Shown: positions 41,283 to 50,120 of the stretch, in pieces
Numbering within the stretch: position 1 is the first letter of the stretch
Layout of the letters: each line of letters starts with the position of its first letter
Assembly: GCA_049519595.1 (NCBI GenBank)
Contig: JBEKQP010000001.1
Span: 17,417 to 81,416, forward strand
Reading direction: 5' to 3'
Origin: CAWBRT01 sp049519595
GTDB taxonomy: Bacteria; Acidobacteriota; Terriglobia; Terriglobales; Acidobacteriaceae
DNA length: 64,000 bases
Program-made: the position numbers and the translations under genes
The notes under the pieces: model-generated
Told to the model about the DNA's origin: nothing
Databases searched by the model: none
What the model saw: the letters and a program-made list of their open reading frames with translations, nothing else

Positions 41283-43835
41283 CTAATCGGCAGCACCTTG
41301 TTTGGCAGCCTTCTCACTTGTGAGCGTGCCGATCCTCATGCCATAGAACGAGCGGTACACGAAGCTCATGGAGATCAGCAGGAAGATCGCCGCCAGCACG
41401 TGGGTCAGCATCGCGCTATGGGCGGTGAGTGAAACCGCAAGTTCCACTGCCAGCAACCCGAACAGGGTGGTGAACTTGATGACCGGGTTCATGGCGACCG
41501 AAGAAGTGTCCTTGTAGGGATCGCCTACCGTGTCGCCGACCACACAGGCCGCGTGCAGGTCAGTGCCCTTGGCCTTCAGTTCCACTTCAACGACCTTTTT
41601 CGCGTTATCCCAGGCTCCGCCGGCGTTGGCCATGAAGATGGCTTGGTAGAGTCCGAAAATGGCGATTGAGATCAGGTAGCCGATAAAGAAAAACGGCTCG
41701 GTGAAGGCGAAAGCAAGGGTTCCGAAGAAGACGGCGAGGAAGATGTTGAACATGCCCTTCTGCGCGTACTTTGTGCAGATTTCGACCACGTTCTTGCTGT
41801 CCGTAACCGAAGCTTTTTCGGAGCCTTCCAACTTGATGTTCGCCTTGATGTACTCCACTGCGCGGTAGGCCCCGGTGCTGACCGCCTGAATTGAAGCCCC
41901 GGTAAACCAGTAAATCATCGCGCCGCCAGTGATAAGACCCAGAAGGAATGGCGCGTGCAGGAGGGAGAGTTTGTCAATGTTTTCGGTCAGCCGGTTCGTA
42001 AGAGCCATGATGATCGAGAAGATCATCGTGGTGGAACCCACAACGGCGGTACCGATAAGCACGGGTTTAGCTGACGCCTTGAAGGTGTTGCCGGCGCCAT
42101 CGTTGGCCTCCAGCAGATCCTTGGCGCGATCAAAGTTGACGTCGAAGCCGAAGTCTCGCTTGATTTCAGCCTTGACGTTGGGGACTTGCTCGATCAACGA
42201 AAGCTCATATACCGATTGGGCATTATCGGTGACCGGGCCGTAGGAATCGACCGCAATCGTGACCGGGCCCATGCCGAGAAATCCAAAAGCCACCAGCCCG
42301 AAAGCGAACACCGGGGCGGCGATCATCAGGTTCGATAACCCGTACAAGGAAAACTGGTAGGCAATGGACATGAGGACGACCATGGAGCCACCCAGCCAGT
42401 AGCACGAGAAATTGCCCGCGACCAGACCCGAGAGAATGTTGAGCGAAGCGCCGCCCTCCTCGGAGGAGGTCACGATTTCCTTGACGTGGCGCGATTCAAC
42501 CGAGGTGAAGACCTTGACGAATTCGGGGATGACCGCTCCGGCCAAAGTGCCGCAAGAAATAATCGAGGCCAGTTTCCACCACAGAGTGTCGTCGCCTCCG
42601 AGCGTCGGAACAATCAGGTACGAGGAAATGTAAGTGAGGATAATGGAGACAAACGAAGTGATCCAGACCAGAGAGGTCAAGGGCGCTTCGAAGTTCATCT
42701 CATCGGCGTCGCGGTACTTGGCCCGCGCGATCGCGCCATTCAGGAAGTAAGCTCCCGAGCTGGCAACCAGCATCATGATACGCATGATGAAGATCCAGAC
42801 GAGAAGCTGAACTTGTACTGCGGGATTTTTTACTCCGAGCAGGATGAAAGTGATGAGCGCAACGCCGGTCACGCCGTAGGTTTCAAAGCCGTCGGCACTG
42901 GGTCCCACGGAATCGCCCGCATTGTCACCGGTGCAATCTGCGATGACACCCGGATTACGCGCATCGTCTTCCTTGATCTTGAAGACGATCTTCATCAGGT
43001 CAGACCCAATGTCGGCAATCTTGGTAAAAATTCCGCCGGCAATACGTAGAGCTGCCGCGCCAAGCGATTCGCCGATTGCGAAGCCGATAAAGCAAGGGCC
43101 AGCGTAGTCACCGGGAATGAACAGAAGAATGAGGAGCATGATCAACAGCTCGACGCTGATCAGCATCATGCCGATGCTCATTCCGGCCCGGAGCGGGATG
43201 TCATAGATCTCATACGGCTTGCCTTTTAATCCGGCAAACGCCGTACGGGAGTTGGCAAAGGTGTTGACGCGGATTCCAAACCACGCCACGCCGTAGCTGC
43301 CGGCAATGCCAACCAGGCTGAAGAACAGAATAATGGGAAGCGTCACGCCGACCGGTTTATCCGGTACGGGCGATAGCCAGCCAAAATACATCGCGATGAT
43401 CACCGCGATGAACGCCCATAGCACCAGGATGAACTTGCCCTGGGTAATCAGATAAGTTTTGCACGTCTCGTAAATCAGCTCGGAAATCTCGAGCATGGCG
43501 CGATGCACCGGCAGATTCTTGAGCTGCATGTAAATGACAAGCCCAAACAGCAGCCCGAGGAGACAGAAGAGTAGCCCAATCATCAGGATGTTGTGGCCAC
43601 TCATTCCCAGGAAGTTGACACTGGACAGGTCGGGAAGCTTCAAACTCGCTTCACCGCCTTCCCTGCGTTGCGCCATGGCTGAAGCGGTAGCCAAAAGCAG
43701 GACCGAGACAATCGAGCCAAGCCGCTTACCACTGGCGAAAGCAAAAGCTCGATGAAGGATGTTTAACGAACGGAATTGCTGGGCCGCAATCATCGCACAA
43801 GTGGCGATGAGGCTCAGGAAGAGCCAAGTTTGCAT
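41283..43835 (-). CDS. hppA: Membrane-bound proton-translocating pyrophosphatase
   Basis: Integral-membrane H+-pyrophosphatase, about 850 residues and 15-16 helices, which couples PPi hydrolysis to ion pumping. Acidic substrate motifs are present (DDARNPGVIADCTGDNAGDSVG). At the position that separates K+-dependent (Ala) from K+-independent (Lys) enzymes the sequence is GNTFKASAKP, with Lys at about 586, which points to a K+-independent proton pump. The protein is longer than the usual 660-700 residues, with an extra N-terminal helix/signal-like segment (ATASAMAQ). The ATG at 43835 has GGAGG six bases upstream; the frame is open for 40 more codons. Confidence 0.93.
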   Translation of the reverse strand: MQTWLFLSLIATCAMIAAQQFRSLNILHRAFAFASGKRLGSIVSVLLLATASAMAQRREGGEASLKLPDLSSVNFLGMSGHNILMIGLLFCLLGLLFGLVIYMQLKNLPVHRAMLEISELIYETCKTYLITQGKFILVLWAFIAVIIAMYFGWLSPVPDKPVGVTLPIILFFSLVGIAGSYGVAWFGIRVNTFANSRTAFAGLKGKPYEIYDIPLRAGMSIGMMLISVELLIMLLILLFIPGDYAGPCFIGFAIGESLGAAALRIAGGIFTKIADIGSDLMKIVFKIKEDDARNPGVIADCTGDNAGDSVGPSADGFETYGVTGVALITFILLGVKNPAVQVQLLVWIFIMRIMMLVASSGAYFLNGAIARAKYRDADEMNFEAPLTSLVWITSFVSIILTYISSYLIVPTLGGDDTLWWKLASIISCGTLAGAVIPEFVKVFTSVESRHVKEIVTSSEEGGASLNILSGLVAGNFSCYWLGGSMVVLMSIAYQFSLYGLSNLMIAAPVFAFGLVAFGFLGMGPVTIAVDSYGPVTDNAQSVYELSLIEQVPNVKAEIKRDFGFDVNFDRAKDLLEANDGAGNTFKASAKPVLIGTAVVGSTTMIFSIIMALTNRLTENIDKLSLLHAPFLLGLITGGAMIYWFTGASIQAVSTGAYRAVEYIKANIKLEGSEKASVTDSKNVVEICTKYAQKGMFNIFLAVFFGTLAFAFTEPFFFIGYLISIAIFGLYQAIFMANAGGAWDNAKKVVEVELKAKGTDLHAACVVGDTVGDPYKDTSSVAMNPVIKFTTLFGLLAVELAVSLTAHSAMLTHVLAAIFLLISMSFVYRSFYGMRIGTLTSEKAAKQGAAD

Positions 43836-44370
43836 GAGTTCCTCCGAAGTTCCAAATTGTCGTGGCGGAGGTTCGGCTGAATCAGGAAGCCAAACCGAGC
43901 CAACCAATCCGGTCAAACACACAGGCGCACGGCACCGGACAGCGTGCCCGCGCAAATCACCGGAAACCCGGAACGCGCTTCCACATCACGAAATGTTGAG
44001 CTTGGCCGCGTTGGGACCTGTGCAGCCAGCCTTGCATTTCTCCAGAGCAGCTGCACACGAAGGCGAACCATGCTACCACGCTGACCGACCTCGGTTCAAC
44101 GGCGGTAGTCTCTCTGGAATGGGTTCAGGTGCCGGTCTGAAATTCTGCCCCGACACGCGCAAACACACCCGTGCCGGGAGACCCAACTATAAAATTCCAC
44201 TTCCAGACTAATCCTTACGTGGAGCAGATTTCCAGAAGATAATCTTCTACATTCATGCCATTCCGTTCTATTCAGGAAGAGCAAAGCTCCGTCCCGAATG
44301 CGTATTGCACGGAAGTGCCGCATAAACGTGCTTCGCCCACATTGCCGACGCTGCATGACGCCGTGGGTTT
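43836..44370. other. Gene-free region upstream of the pyrophosphatase
   Basis: About 535 nt between the end of the PQQ-type dehydrogenase gene and the start of hppA, both leftward. Probably holds the hppA promoter. I found no repeat, hairpin with T-run or coding frame that I would support. Confidence 0.5.
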
Positions 44371-45702
44371 TTACTTACCCACGTAGTGAATGCGCCAGAT
44401 GGACTTCGAGGCGTCGTCGCTGACGAACAGCGACCCATCTTTAGCGACCGCAACGCCAACGGGGCGTCCCCAGACTTGCCCCTCGGGCGTTGTGAAGCCG
44501 GTCAGGAAATCCTGGTACTCACCCGAGGCTCTACCCGAATGGTGCATGGGAACGCGAATGACTTCATAGCCCGTGCGCGCGCTTCGGTTCCAGGAGCCAT
44601 GCTCGGCGGCGAAAATGTCTCCGCGATATTCCTGGGGGAACTGCTGTCCCTCGTAGAACGTCATTTCCAGTGAAGCATCGTGGGGTTGGATGAGTACGTC
44701 GGGAGTGATCACCTTTGACTCCAGCTCCGGATGCTTGCCTTTGTGGCGCGGATCCTGATGTCCCCCCATGTACCACCAGGGCCAGCCGTAGAAACCGTCT
44801 TCGGTGACATGGGTGATGTAGTCAGGGACCAGATTGTCGCCGAGGCGGTCGCGCTCGTTCGTAGAGCACCACAGTTCGCCAGTGTTGGGATGAATGGCAA
44901 TACCCACGGCGTTCCGAATACCCGAGGCATATACGCGCGGTGCGGAGCCGTCAGGGTTAAATTCCAGAATGTCAGCGCGATGATATTCCGCAGGGTTGCC
45001 GTCCGTGTCGTCATCGTTTGAGTGTGAGCCGACGGAGACAAACATCCTGCTGCCATCGTTGGCAAAAGCTATATCGCGAGTCCAGTGGCCTCCGCCGCGT
45101 AAGAGTCCGCCTCCGGGAAGTTCTTTTACCACTGTCTCCGCACTGGCACGTGCCTTCAAATCGCCATTCTGATACGGGAAGCGTACTACCGAATTAGTGT
45201 TCGCCACGTAAACCCATTTCGGGTCCGCGCCAGGTGGATAGAAATTAATCCCGAAAGGTTGGTGAAGTCCTACGGCGAAAACTTGTGTCTGCTGCGCGCG
45301 GCCATCCGGAGTGACGCCACGGAAGACCTTGATCTTACCGGCACGGCTTTCGGCCAGGAATAGATCGCCATTTGGCGCCGTCCGTATCAGCCGCGGAAAG
45401 TCGAGGCCGCCGGCATAAAGTTCCACTTTGAATCCCGCTGGGGCCTGCGGCCACGCGTTCGGCGGGCGCGTTACGATGTGCGGACCATTATCAGCCGAAT
45501 CGGTGGCATAGGGCTCAGGCAGGTCGGAGATGGTGATCTTATGCACTACTCCGGGCTGTTCCGATCGGTAGTCCATAAAGACGGAGTTCCGTGCAGTTGG
45601 CGCGGCTTTCAAGACCGGTGTTGCCGAGCCGCGAGATTGATAAATCCACGCCAACGCAATAGCGGCTACCAGCACGATAGCGGTGACGATTCCACGCTTC
45701 AT
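44371..45702 (-). CDS. PQQ-type (soluble glucose/sorbosone dehydrogenase-like) beta-propeller
   Basis: A 443-residue exported or membrane-anchored protein with an N-terminal hydrophobic helix (IVTAIVLVAAIALAWIY). The rest is a six-bladed propeller of the soluble glucose dehydrogenase/L-sorbosone dehydrogenase type: GLDFPRLIRTAPNGDLFLAES, GLHQPFGINFY, GGGHWTRDIAFANDGSRMFVSVGS, GIRNAVGIAIHP and DDASKSIWRIHY. The enzyme should oxidise a sugar or sugar-derived aldose in the periplasm with PQQ as cofactor. No pqq synthesis genes are nearby. Substrate unknown. Confidence 0.88.
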   Translation of the reverse strand: MKRGIVTAIVLVAAIALAWIYQSRGSATPVLKAAPTARNSVFMDYRSEQPGVVHKITISDLPEPYATDSADNGPHIVTRPPNAWPQAPAGFKVELYAGGLDFPRLIRTAPNGDLFLAESRAGKIKVFRGVTPDGRAQQTQVFAVGLHQPFGINFYPPGADPKWVYVANTNSVVRFPYQNGDLKARASAETVVKELPGGGLLRGGGHWTRDIAFANDGSRMFVSVGSHSNDDDTDGNPAEYHRADILEFNPDGSAPRVYASGIRNAVGIAIHPNTGELWCSTNERDRLGDNLVPDYITHVTEDGFYGWPWWYMGGHQDPRHKGKHPELESKVITPDVLIQPHDASLEMTFYEGQQFPQEYRGDIFAAEHGSWNRSARTGYEVIRVPMHHSGRASGEYQDFLTGFTTPEGQVWGRPVGVAVAKDGSLFVSDDASKSIWRIHYVGK

Positions 45703-45822
45703 TGGTCTACTCCACTGCTCGACTCCATCATGAGACCCCCACAGGGTTTCGATGCGTCATCTGGCTGTTGCAGCAAGGCAGTTCGCGCTTGAGATCTGCT
45801 TTGCTTTCAGCCCGCACAGACA

Positions 45823-45852
45823 GCAGATCCTTCGTTTCGCTCAGGATGACAC
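45823..45852 (-). repeat. Dispersed family A repeat (inverted)
   Basis: cagatccttcgtttcgctca followed by ggatgacacc; this is the reverse complement of the 'gtcatcctgagcg...gaaggatctg' units seen in earlier gaps. Confidence 0.6.
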
Positions 45853-45952
45853 CCTCAGAAGATCGTTTTCAGCAGCCTGACGAATTCGCTTGCGGGCGAA
45901 CAGCGCTTAGCGATTCAGAAGAAATTAAGAAAAGAAATTATCGGCATATCGG

Positions 45953-45996
45953 GTGGCAAATAGCGGCGACATTGTGCCATGACAATGGGTTGCCAC
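45953..45996. promoter_or_regulatory. Nested inverted repeat (operator or RNA structure)
   Basis: Outer arms gtggcaa (45953-45959) and ttgccac (45990-45996) enclose inner arms cattgt (45970-45975) and acaatg (45982-45987) with a 6-nt loop. The motif ggtggcaa recurs at about 46060. No T-run follows, so it is not a terminator. Confidence 0.4.
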
Positions 45997-46382
45997 AGGC
46001 AAACATCAATAGTGCGCAACTTAGAAAAAGAAATTTCGCGAAAAGTTTTTGAAAAAGCTTAGGTGGCAATTTTTGTGCCGGATAGTTAATCGTTACGTTT
46101 TCCTTGCGAAACGCCAGATATTTTTACAACTTGTTTACAAATGCAGAGATAGGCAGAACCCCAATAAACATAGCCGCAACAACTACGGATGATTGATAGC
46201 AGTGAGAAGAATTTTTTATTGATGGTGACGTCCCGATCGGCATCGTCGCTTGGACCAGCGCATCCAATACGAATGACGATCACCTTTGAAAAGATTCGGG
46301 GCGGTGTCATGAGGGTCGACCTTGAAAGGCAATTTCAGCTAAAGGAAACCTGGAAAAAGGAAATAGGAGGAACGCTACACCG

Positions 46383-46736
46383 ATGAAGGATTTTCGAATT
46401 CTCGCGCTGGTTACATTCTTGGCGCTTGCTCTTACCGTGAGTTTGCAGGCGCAAACCGATACCCAAACCGACACAACGACGACTTCGACGCAATCCGCTG
46501 AGACGCAGTCGACTGATCAAACTGCTCCGACTGTGGATCAGCAGGCACCGACCGTTTCGCCTGATACGTCGATGGAGGATCAGAGCACTACATCGAACAC
46601 CGACACGAATATGAGTTCGGATCCCAACCAGTTCTCGGACCCTGGAGTACAGTCGAACCAACAGGATGACTACAGTCAGAATCCGTACTGGATCCAGCGA
46701 GACCAGGTCGACATCAACGATTCTGGCGCCAATTAA
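46383..46736 (+). CDS. Small secreted Thr/Gln/Ser/Asp-rich protein
   Basis: A 117-residue protein with a clear signal peptide (FRILALVTFLALALTVSLQAQ) and a low-complexity acidic mature part dominated by Thr, Gln, Ser and Asp (TDTQTDTTTTSTQS, STTSNTDTNMSS). No domain is recognised; likely disordered and extracytoplasmic. AGGAGG sits 12 bases upstream of the ATG and a good terminator follows, so it is a real single-gene transcript. Confidence 0.7.
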   Translation: MKDFRILALVTFLALALTVSLQAQTDTQTDTTTTSTQSAETQSTDQTAPTVDQQAPTVSPDTSMEDQSTTSNTDTNMSSDPNQFSDPGVQSNQQDDYSQNPYWIQRDQVDINDSGAN

Positions 46737-46763
46737 GCGATTAACAAGTGAAAGTACGCTTTG

Positions 46764-46798
46764 GGGGCAGGCCGCTGAAGGCCTGCTCCAAATTTTTT
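46764..46798 (+). terminator. Intrinsic terminator after the small secreted protein
   Basis: Perfect 7-bp core gcaggcc/ggcctgc extended to about 10 bp, loop gctgaa, then aaatttttt. It lies 28 nt after the stop codon and faces the convergent DJ-1/PfpI gene. Confidence 0.8.
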
Positions 46799-46837
46799 GG
46801 GTGCTTTTTTCTTGTCGCTTCGTTCGCTGTGCGGTTC

Positions 46838-47473
46838 TTATCCCGCAACTTGCTTTGACTGGTGAAGGTTGGCGCTGCGAGTGTACTCCATGCCGCCGGC
46901 GATTTGAGCGGACCGTTGCGCACCCCAGATTCGCTCGACCAGCCAGAGCGCAAGATCAATAGAAGAAGTCACGCCTCCGCAAGTTACTATGTCGCCGTCA
47001 TCGACGACTCGTGCATCCACAATCTGCGCGCCGGTCGAACGGAGTTCCTGAAGAGCGGAATGGTGAGTCACGGCGGGGCGGTTCTTCAGCAGTCCAGCAG
47101 CGGCCAGGGCCATGGCTCCGGTGCAAACTGCCGCCAGAATCGTGCACCGCGGACGCAAGGCGGCAAGTTTTTGCGGCAGCAGGCCGCGTTGCACCTCTGC
47201 GTACACACTGCGTGGAGAGCGGTCAGCCCATCCGCCTCCGGGGACGACGATCAGGTCGGCTGAATCTTCGATTACTCCGTCCGCGAGGAAGCGCAAGCCA
47301 TTCGCGGCTATGACCTGCTCTTGCGGTTCCAGGGTGACAAGGCGAACGTCCACCTCGGTGGAGTCGCCTGCGGAGTTCAATCGGGCCAATTTAGCAGCGC
47401 GACGGAAAACCTCATAAGGCCCGATAAAATCAATTTCGTCGACTCCATCAAAGACAATAATGTGGATCTTCAT
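46838..47473 (-). CDS. DJ-1/PfpI family protein (isonitrile hydratase-like)
   Basis: A 211-residue class I glutamine-amidotransferase-like fold protein. The nucleophile Cys is C117 in AAVCTGAMALA, preceded by VVPGGGW; DEIDFIGPYEVF near the N-terminus and THHSALQELRSTGAQIVDARVVDDGDIVTCGGVTS-type features are like those of isonitrile hydratase and of the sensor domain of GATase1-type AraC regulators. No AraC DNA-binding domain follows, so it is a stand-alone enzyme or chaperone of unknown substrate. Single gene, divergent from the gamma-glutamyltransferase-like gene. Confidence 0.85.
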   Translation of the reverse strand: MKIHIIVFDGVDEIDFIGPYEVFRRAAKLARLNSAGDSTEVDVRLVTLEPQEQVIAANGLRFLADGVIEDSADLIVVPGGGWADRSPRSVYAEVQRGLLPQKLAALRPRCTILAAVCTGAMALAAAGLLKNRPAVTHHSALQELRSTGAQIVDARVVDDGDIVTCGGVTSSIDLALWLVERIWGAQRSAQIAGGMEYTRSANLHQSKQVAG

Positions 47474-47656
47474 GTGGCTCTCCCGAGCATCGAGACTACG
47501 GCCAAGATCGATTTAGCACACGCCTGAATACCGCAGGTCTCTGCGGTGCAAAGCAATTCCAAAAGACAGTAACTGTTTAATAGTATGACTTTCTTCCCGC
47601 ACGAGTTGATTGTAGGATTACTATTTCACATTGCGCAGCCACTGGAGGTGTTTGTG

Positions 47657-49333
47657 ATGGATGCAGCTCTCATGAGTTCCATAGCTGTTGGTTCAGCTCC
47701 GCCCAAGCCGGGGCGTTCGGTGATCGCTACTCGATTCGGCATTGTCGCCAGCAGTCAACCCTTGGCATCGATGGCTGGAGTGCAAATTTTGCAGCGTGGC
47801 GGAAACGCCGTCGACGCGGCCATTGGAGCGAACGCAGTGGTTGGCGTGATGGAGCCGACAGGTAATGGCATCGGCGGAGATCTGTTCGCGATCATCCATG
47901 AATCGAAGTCGGGCAAGCTCCACGGGCTGAATTCGAGCGGATGGGCGCCGGAGCGGATGACGCCCGAATTTCTGAAGGCTAAGGGGATCGAGAAGCTGCC
48001 GGTACGCGGCGTGTATAGCGTGACAGTGCCGGGCGTCGTTGCCGGCTGGGCAGCGCTCCGCGAGCGCTTTGGGAGCCTGCCATTTTCCACTTTGCTGGCG
48101 CCGGCCATTTACTATGCGGACAAGGGGTATCCGGTGAACGAGGTGACCGCCGGGCTATGGAACAATGCGTTGGAGTTGCTGCAATCGGAGCCAAACGCGA
48201 CCGCGACGTACCTGATCGACGGCCGCACGCCGAAAGCGGGTGAAGTGTTTCGCAATCCCGATCTGGCGGCGAGTCTCCGCCTGATCACGAATTACGGCCG
48301 CGATGGCTACTACAAAGGGCGCACGGCCGAAGCCATCGTTGCCATCTCGCGCGAAAAGGGCGGGGCCATGGCGATGGAAGACCTCGCCGGGTTCGAACCC
48401 GAGTGGGTCACTCCGATTGCGACCGATTATCGCGGCTGGACTGTCTATGAGATACCACCTAACACCCAGGGAATTGCCGCGCTGATGATGCTGAATCTCA
48501 TGGAACAATTCCCGATGAGCGACTACGGCTTCCACAGCGCACGGGCATTGCACGTGATGATAGAGGCGAAGAAGCTCGCCTATGCAGACATGCTGCGCTA
48601 TACGGGCGATATGCGCATGGCGAAGGTGCCGGTCGAGCAGATGCTGAGCAAGAGGAATGCTGCCGAGCGGGCTGGGCTTATCGGCGAACGTGCCCTTGCC
48701 TCCGTGCAGCCCTCGCGTCTTGCGGGGGTGACCGACGGCAAGGGAAACGACACGATCTACTTGACCGTGATTGACACAGCCGGCGACATCGTCTCGCTGA
48801 TTCAGAGCAACTACATGGGCTTCGGTTCCGGGCTGGTTCCGCGTGGGGCGGGCTTCATGCTGCAAAACCGCGGTTCGCTATTCTCGCTCGACAAAAGCAG
48901 TCCAAATCTGCTGGCCGGGCACAAGCGTCCGCTGCACACGATTATTCCCGGCTTTATGCAGAAGGGCGATGTACGCATCGGGTTCGGCATCATGGGCGGC
49001 TGGAACCAAGCGCAGGCGCACGCACAGTTCGTGGCCAACATCGTCGATTACGGCATGAGCCTTCAGCAGGCCCTGGAGGCCGGTCGTTTTACCAAGTCGA
49101 CTTTTGAAGGCTGCGACGTGCAGATCGAAGAACTCGTGCCGCAAGCAGTTCGCGACGAGCTTACGCGGATGGGACACGAACTCGAGGTCAAGCCCGTCCG
49201 CACCAATACGTTTGGCTTCGGCCAGGCGGTGATGAGCAACGGCACTGGCGTACATTTTGGCGCGAGCGATCCGCGCCACGACGGCGCGGCGATCCCAGAG
49301 CCGGGCCCGGTATTCTCCGATGCCAAGCCGTGA
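47657..49333 (+). CDS. Gamma-glutamyltransferase family Ntn-hydrolase
   Basis: A 558-residue member of the gamma-glutamyltranspeptidase family. Large-subunit motifs include QILQRGGNAVDAAIGANAVVGVMEPTGNGIGGDLFAI and SGWAPE. The self-cleavage nucleophile is Thr, T366 in GNDTIYLTVID, followed by SLIQSNYMGFGSGLVPRG. The family hydrolyses or transfers gamma-glutamyl groups or acts as a cephalosporin acylase-like amidase. The usual GTTH/TTHF pattern at the cleavage site is changed to NDTIYL, so classic glutathione activity is not assured. No export signal is evident from the ATG at 47657, which has GGAGG eight bases upstream. Confidence 0.87.
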   Translation: MDAALMSSIAVGSAPPKPGRSVIATRFGIVASSQPLASMAGVQILQRGGNAVDAAIGANAVVGVMEPTGNGIGGDLFAIIHESKSGKLHGLNSSGWAPERMTPEFLKAKGIEKLPVRGVYSVTVPGVVAGWAALRERFGSLPFSTLLAPAIYYADKGYPVNEVTAGLWNNALELLQSEPNATATYLIDGRTPKAGEVFRNPDLAASLRLITNYGRDGYYKGRTAEAIVAISREKGGAMAMEDLAGFEPEWVTPIATDYRGWTVYEIPPNTQGIAALMMLNLMEQFPMSDYGFHSARALHVMIEAKKLAYADMLRYTGDMRMAKVPVEQMLSKRNAAERAGLIGERALASVQPSRLAGVTDGKGNDTIYLTVIDTAGDIVSLIQSNYMGFGSGLVPRGAGFMLQNRGSLFSLDKSSPNLLAGHKRPLHTIIPGFMQKGDVRIGFGIMGGWNQAQAHAQFVANIVDYGMSLQQALEAGRFTKSTFEGCDVQIEELVPQAVRDELTRMGHELEVKPVRTNTFGFGQAVMSNGTGVHFGASDPRHDGAAIPEPGPVFSDAKP

Positions 49334-49630
49334 TCGGCTAGCGAGCTCATTTCATGTTCATCCGCGGGCGATGCGGCGAAACACGCTTGCACCGCCAACC
49401 GGCCTAGAAGAGTGTCTTGTTGCACGGACCTGATTGCAGCAGGGCGGTGCAATCGGACCCCCGGCTACCGGATTGGAACTTTCATTCGCGTGGCATTTCC
49501 CGTGCGAGGGTTTCTTTGTTACAATTCTCGGGCCGTTTGCATCCTGAGGTTTTCTTCTCAAACAGCAACCCTGCCTAAGATTCGCCACTGTCTTCCCAGC
49601 GAGAACGGCAGATTCATCAGCGAGGATAAA

Positions 49631-50002
49631 GTGAAAAACATCTACGTAGGCAATTTGAAGTTCGACGCCAATGAAGAACAAGTGCGCGCACTGTTCGAGC
49701 CTTACGGACAGGTTGACAGGGTAAGTATCGTGACCGACCGCGATACCGGGCAGCCGCGAGGATTTGCCTTCGTCGAGATGTCTGACGATGACGCAGCAGC
49801 CAAGGCCATGGAAGCCTTGAACGGAATGAGCATGGGCGGCCGTAACCTGACGGTGAATGAGGCGCGCCCGAAAGAAGATCGTCCCCGACGCGGCGGAAGT
49901 GGTGGTGGTGGTGGCGGCAGAGGCGGACACGGCGGAGGCGGAGGCTTCGGGCGCGGCGGCGGTGGTGGCCGTTCCGGCGGCGGTGGCCGCGACCGCTTCT
50001 AA
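49631..50002 (+). CDS. Glycine-rich RRM RNA-binding protein
   Basis: A 123-residue protein with one RNA recognition motif (1-82): RNP2 is IYVGNL (4-9) and RNP1 is RGFAFVEM (43-50), with the conserved aromatic residues in place. The tail (about 85-123) is almost pure Gly with Arg, Ser and His. This resembles cyanobacterial Rbp and plant glycine-rich proteins and is expected to bind single-stranded RNA, often in cold or stress. Start is GTG with GAGG five bases upstream; earlier in-frame sequence lacks coding character. The leader from about 49510 may be a long 5' UTR. Confidence 0.9.
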   Translation: MKNIYVGNLKFDANEEQVRALFEPYGQVDRVSIVTDRDTGQPRGFAFVEMSDDDAAAKAMEALNGMSMGGRNLTVNEARPKEDRPRRGGSGGGGGGRGGHGGGGGFGRGGGGGRSGGGGRDRF

Positions 50003-50037
50003 TACCAGCGGTCACATTGGTTTCTGAATGCAATGAA

Positions 50038-50065
50038 CAAAGCCGCGAGCTATATCGCGGCTTTG
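50038..50065. terminator. Bidirectional terminator-like hairpin
   Basis: Perfect 11-bp stem caaagccgcga/tcgcggctttg with loop gctata, between two convergent genes. There is no long T-run on either side, so efficiency is uncertain. Confidence 0.6.
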
Positions 50066-50120
50066 TCTCATCTACGGCTTGCCGGAGGCTCCGGACTGAA
50101 ACGCTTTCTTCCGCAGCTTG

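Larger units (their letters stand above)
45703..46382. other. AT-richer gap with nested inverted repeat
   Basis: About 680 nt without a supported gene. It holds an inverted copy of the family A repeat near 45823-45852 and a nested inverted repeat at 45953-45996. The stretch 45920-46200 is clearly richer in A/T than its surroundings. It probably includes the promoter of the small secreted protein that follows. Confidence 0.55.
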
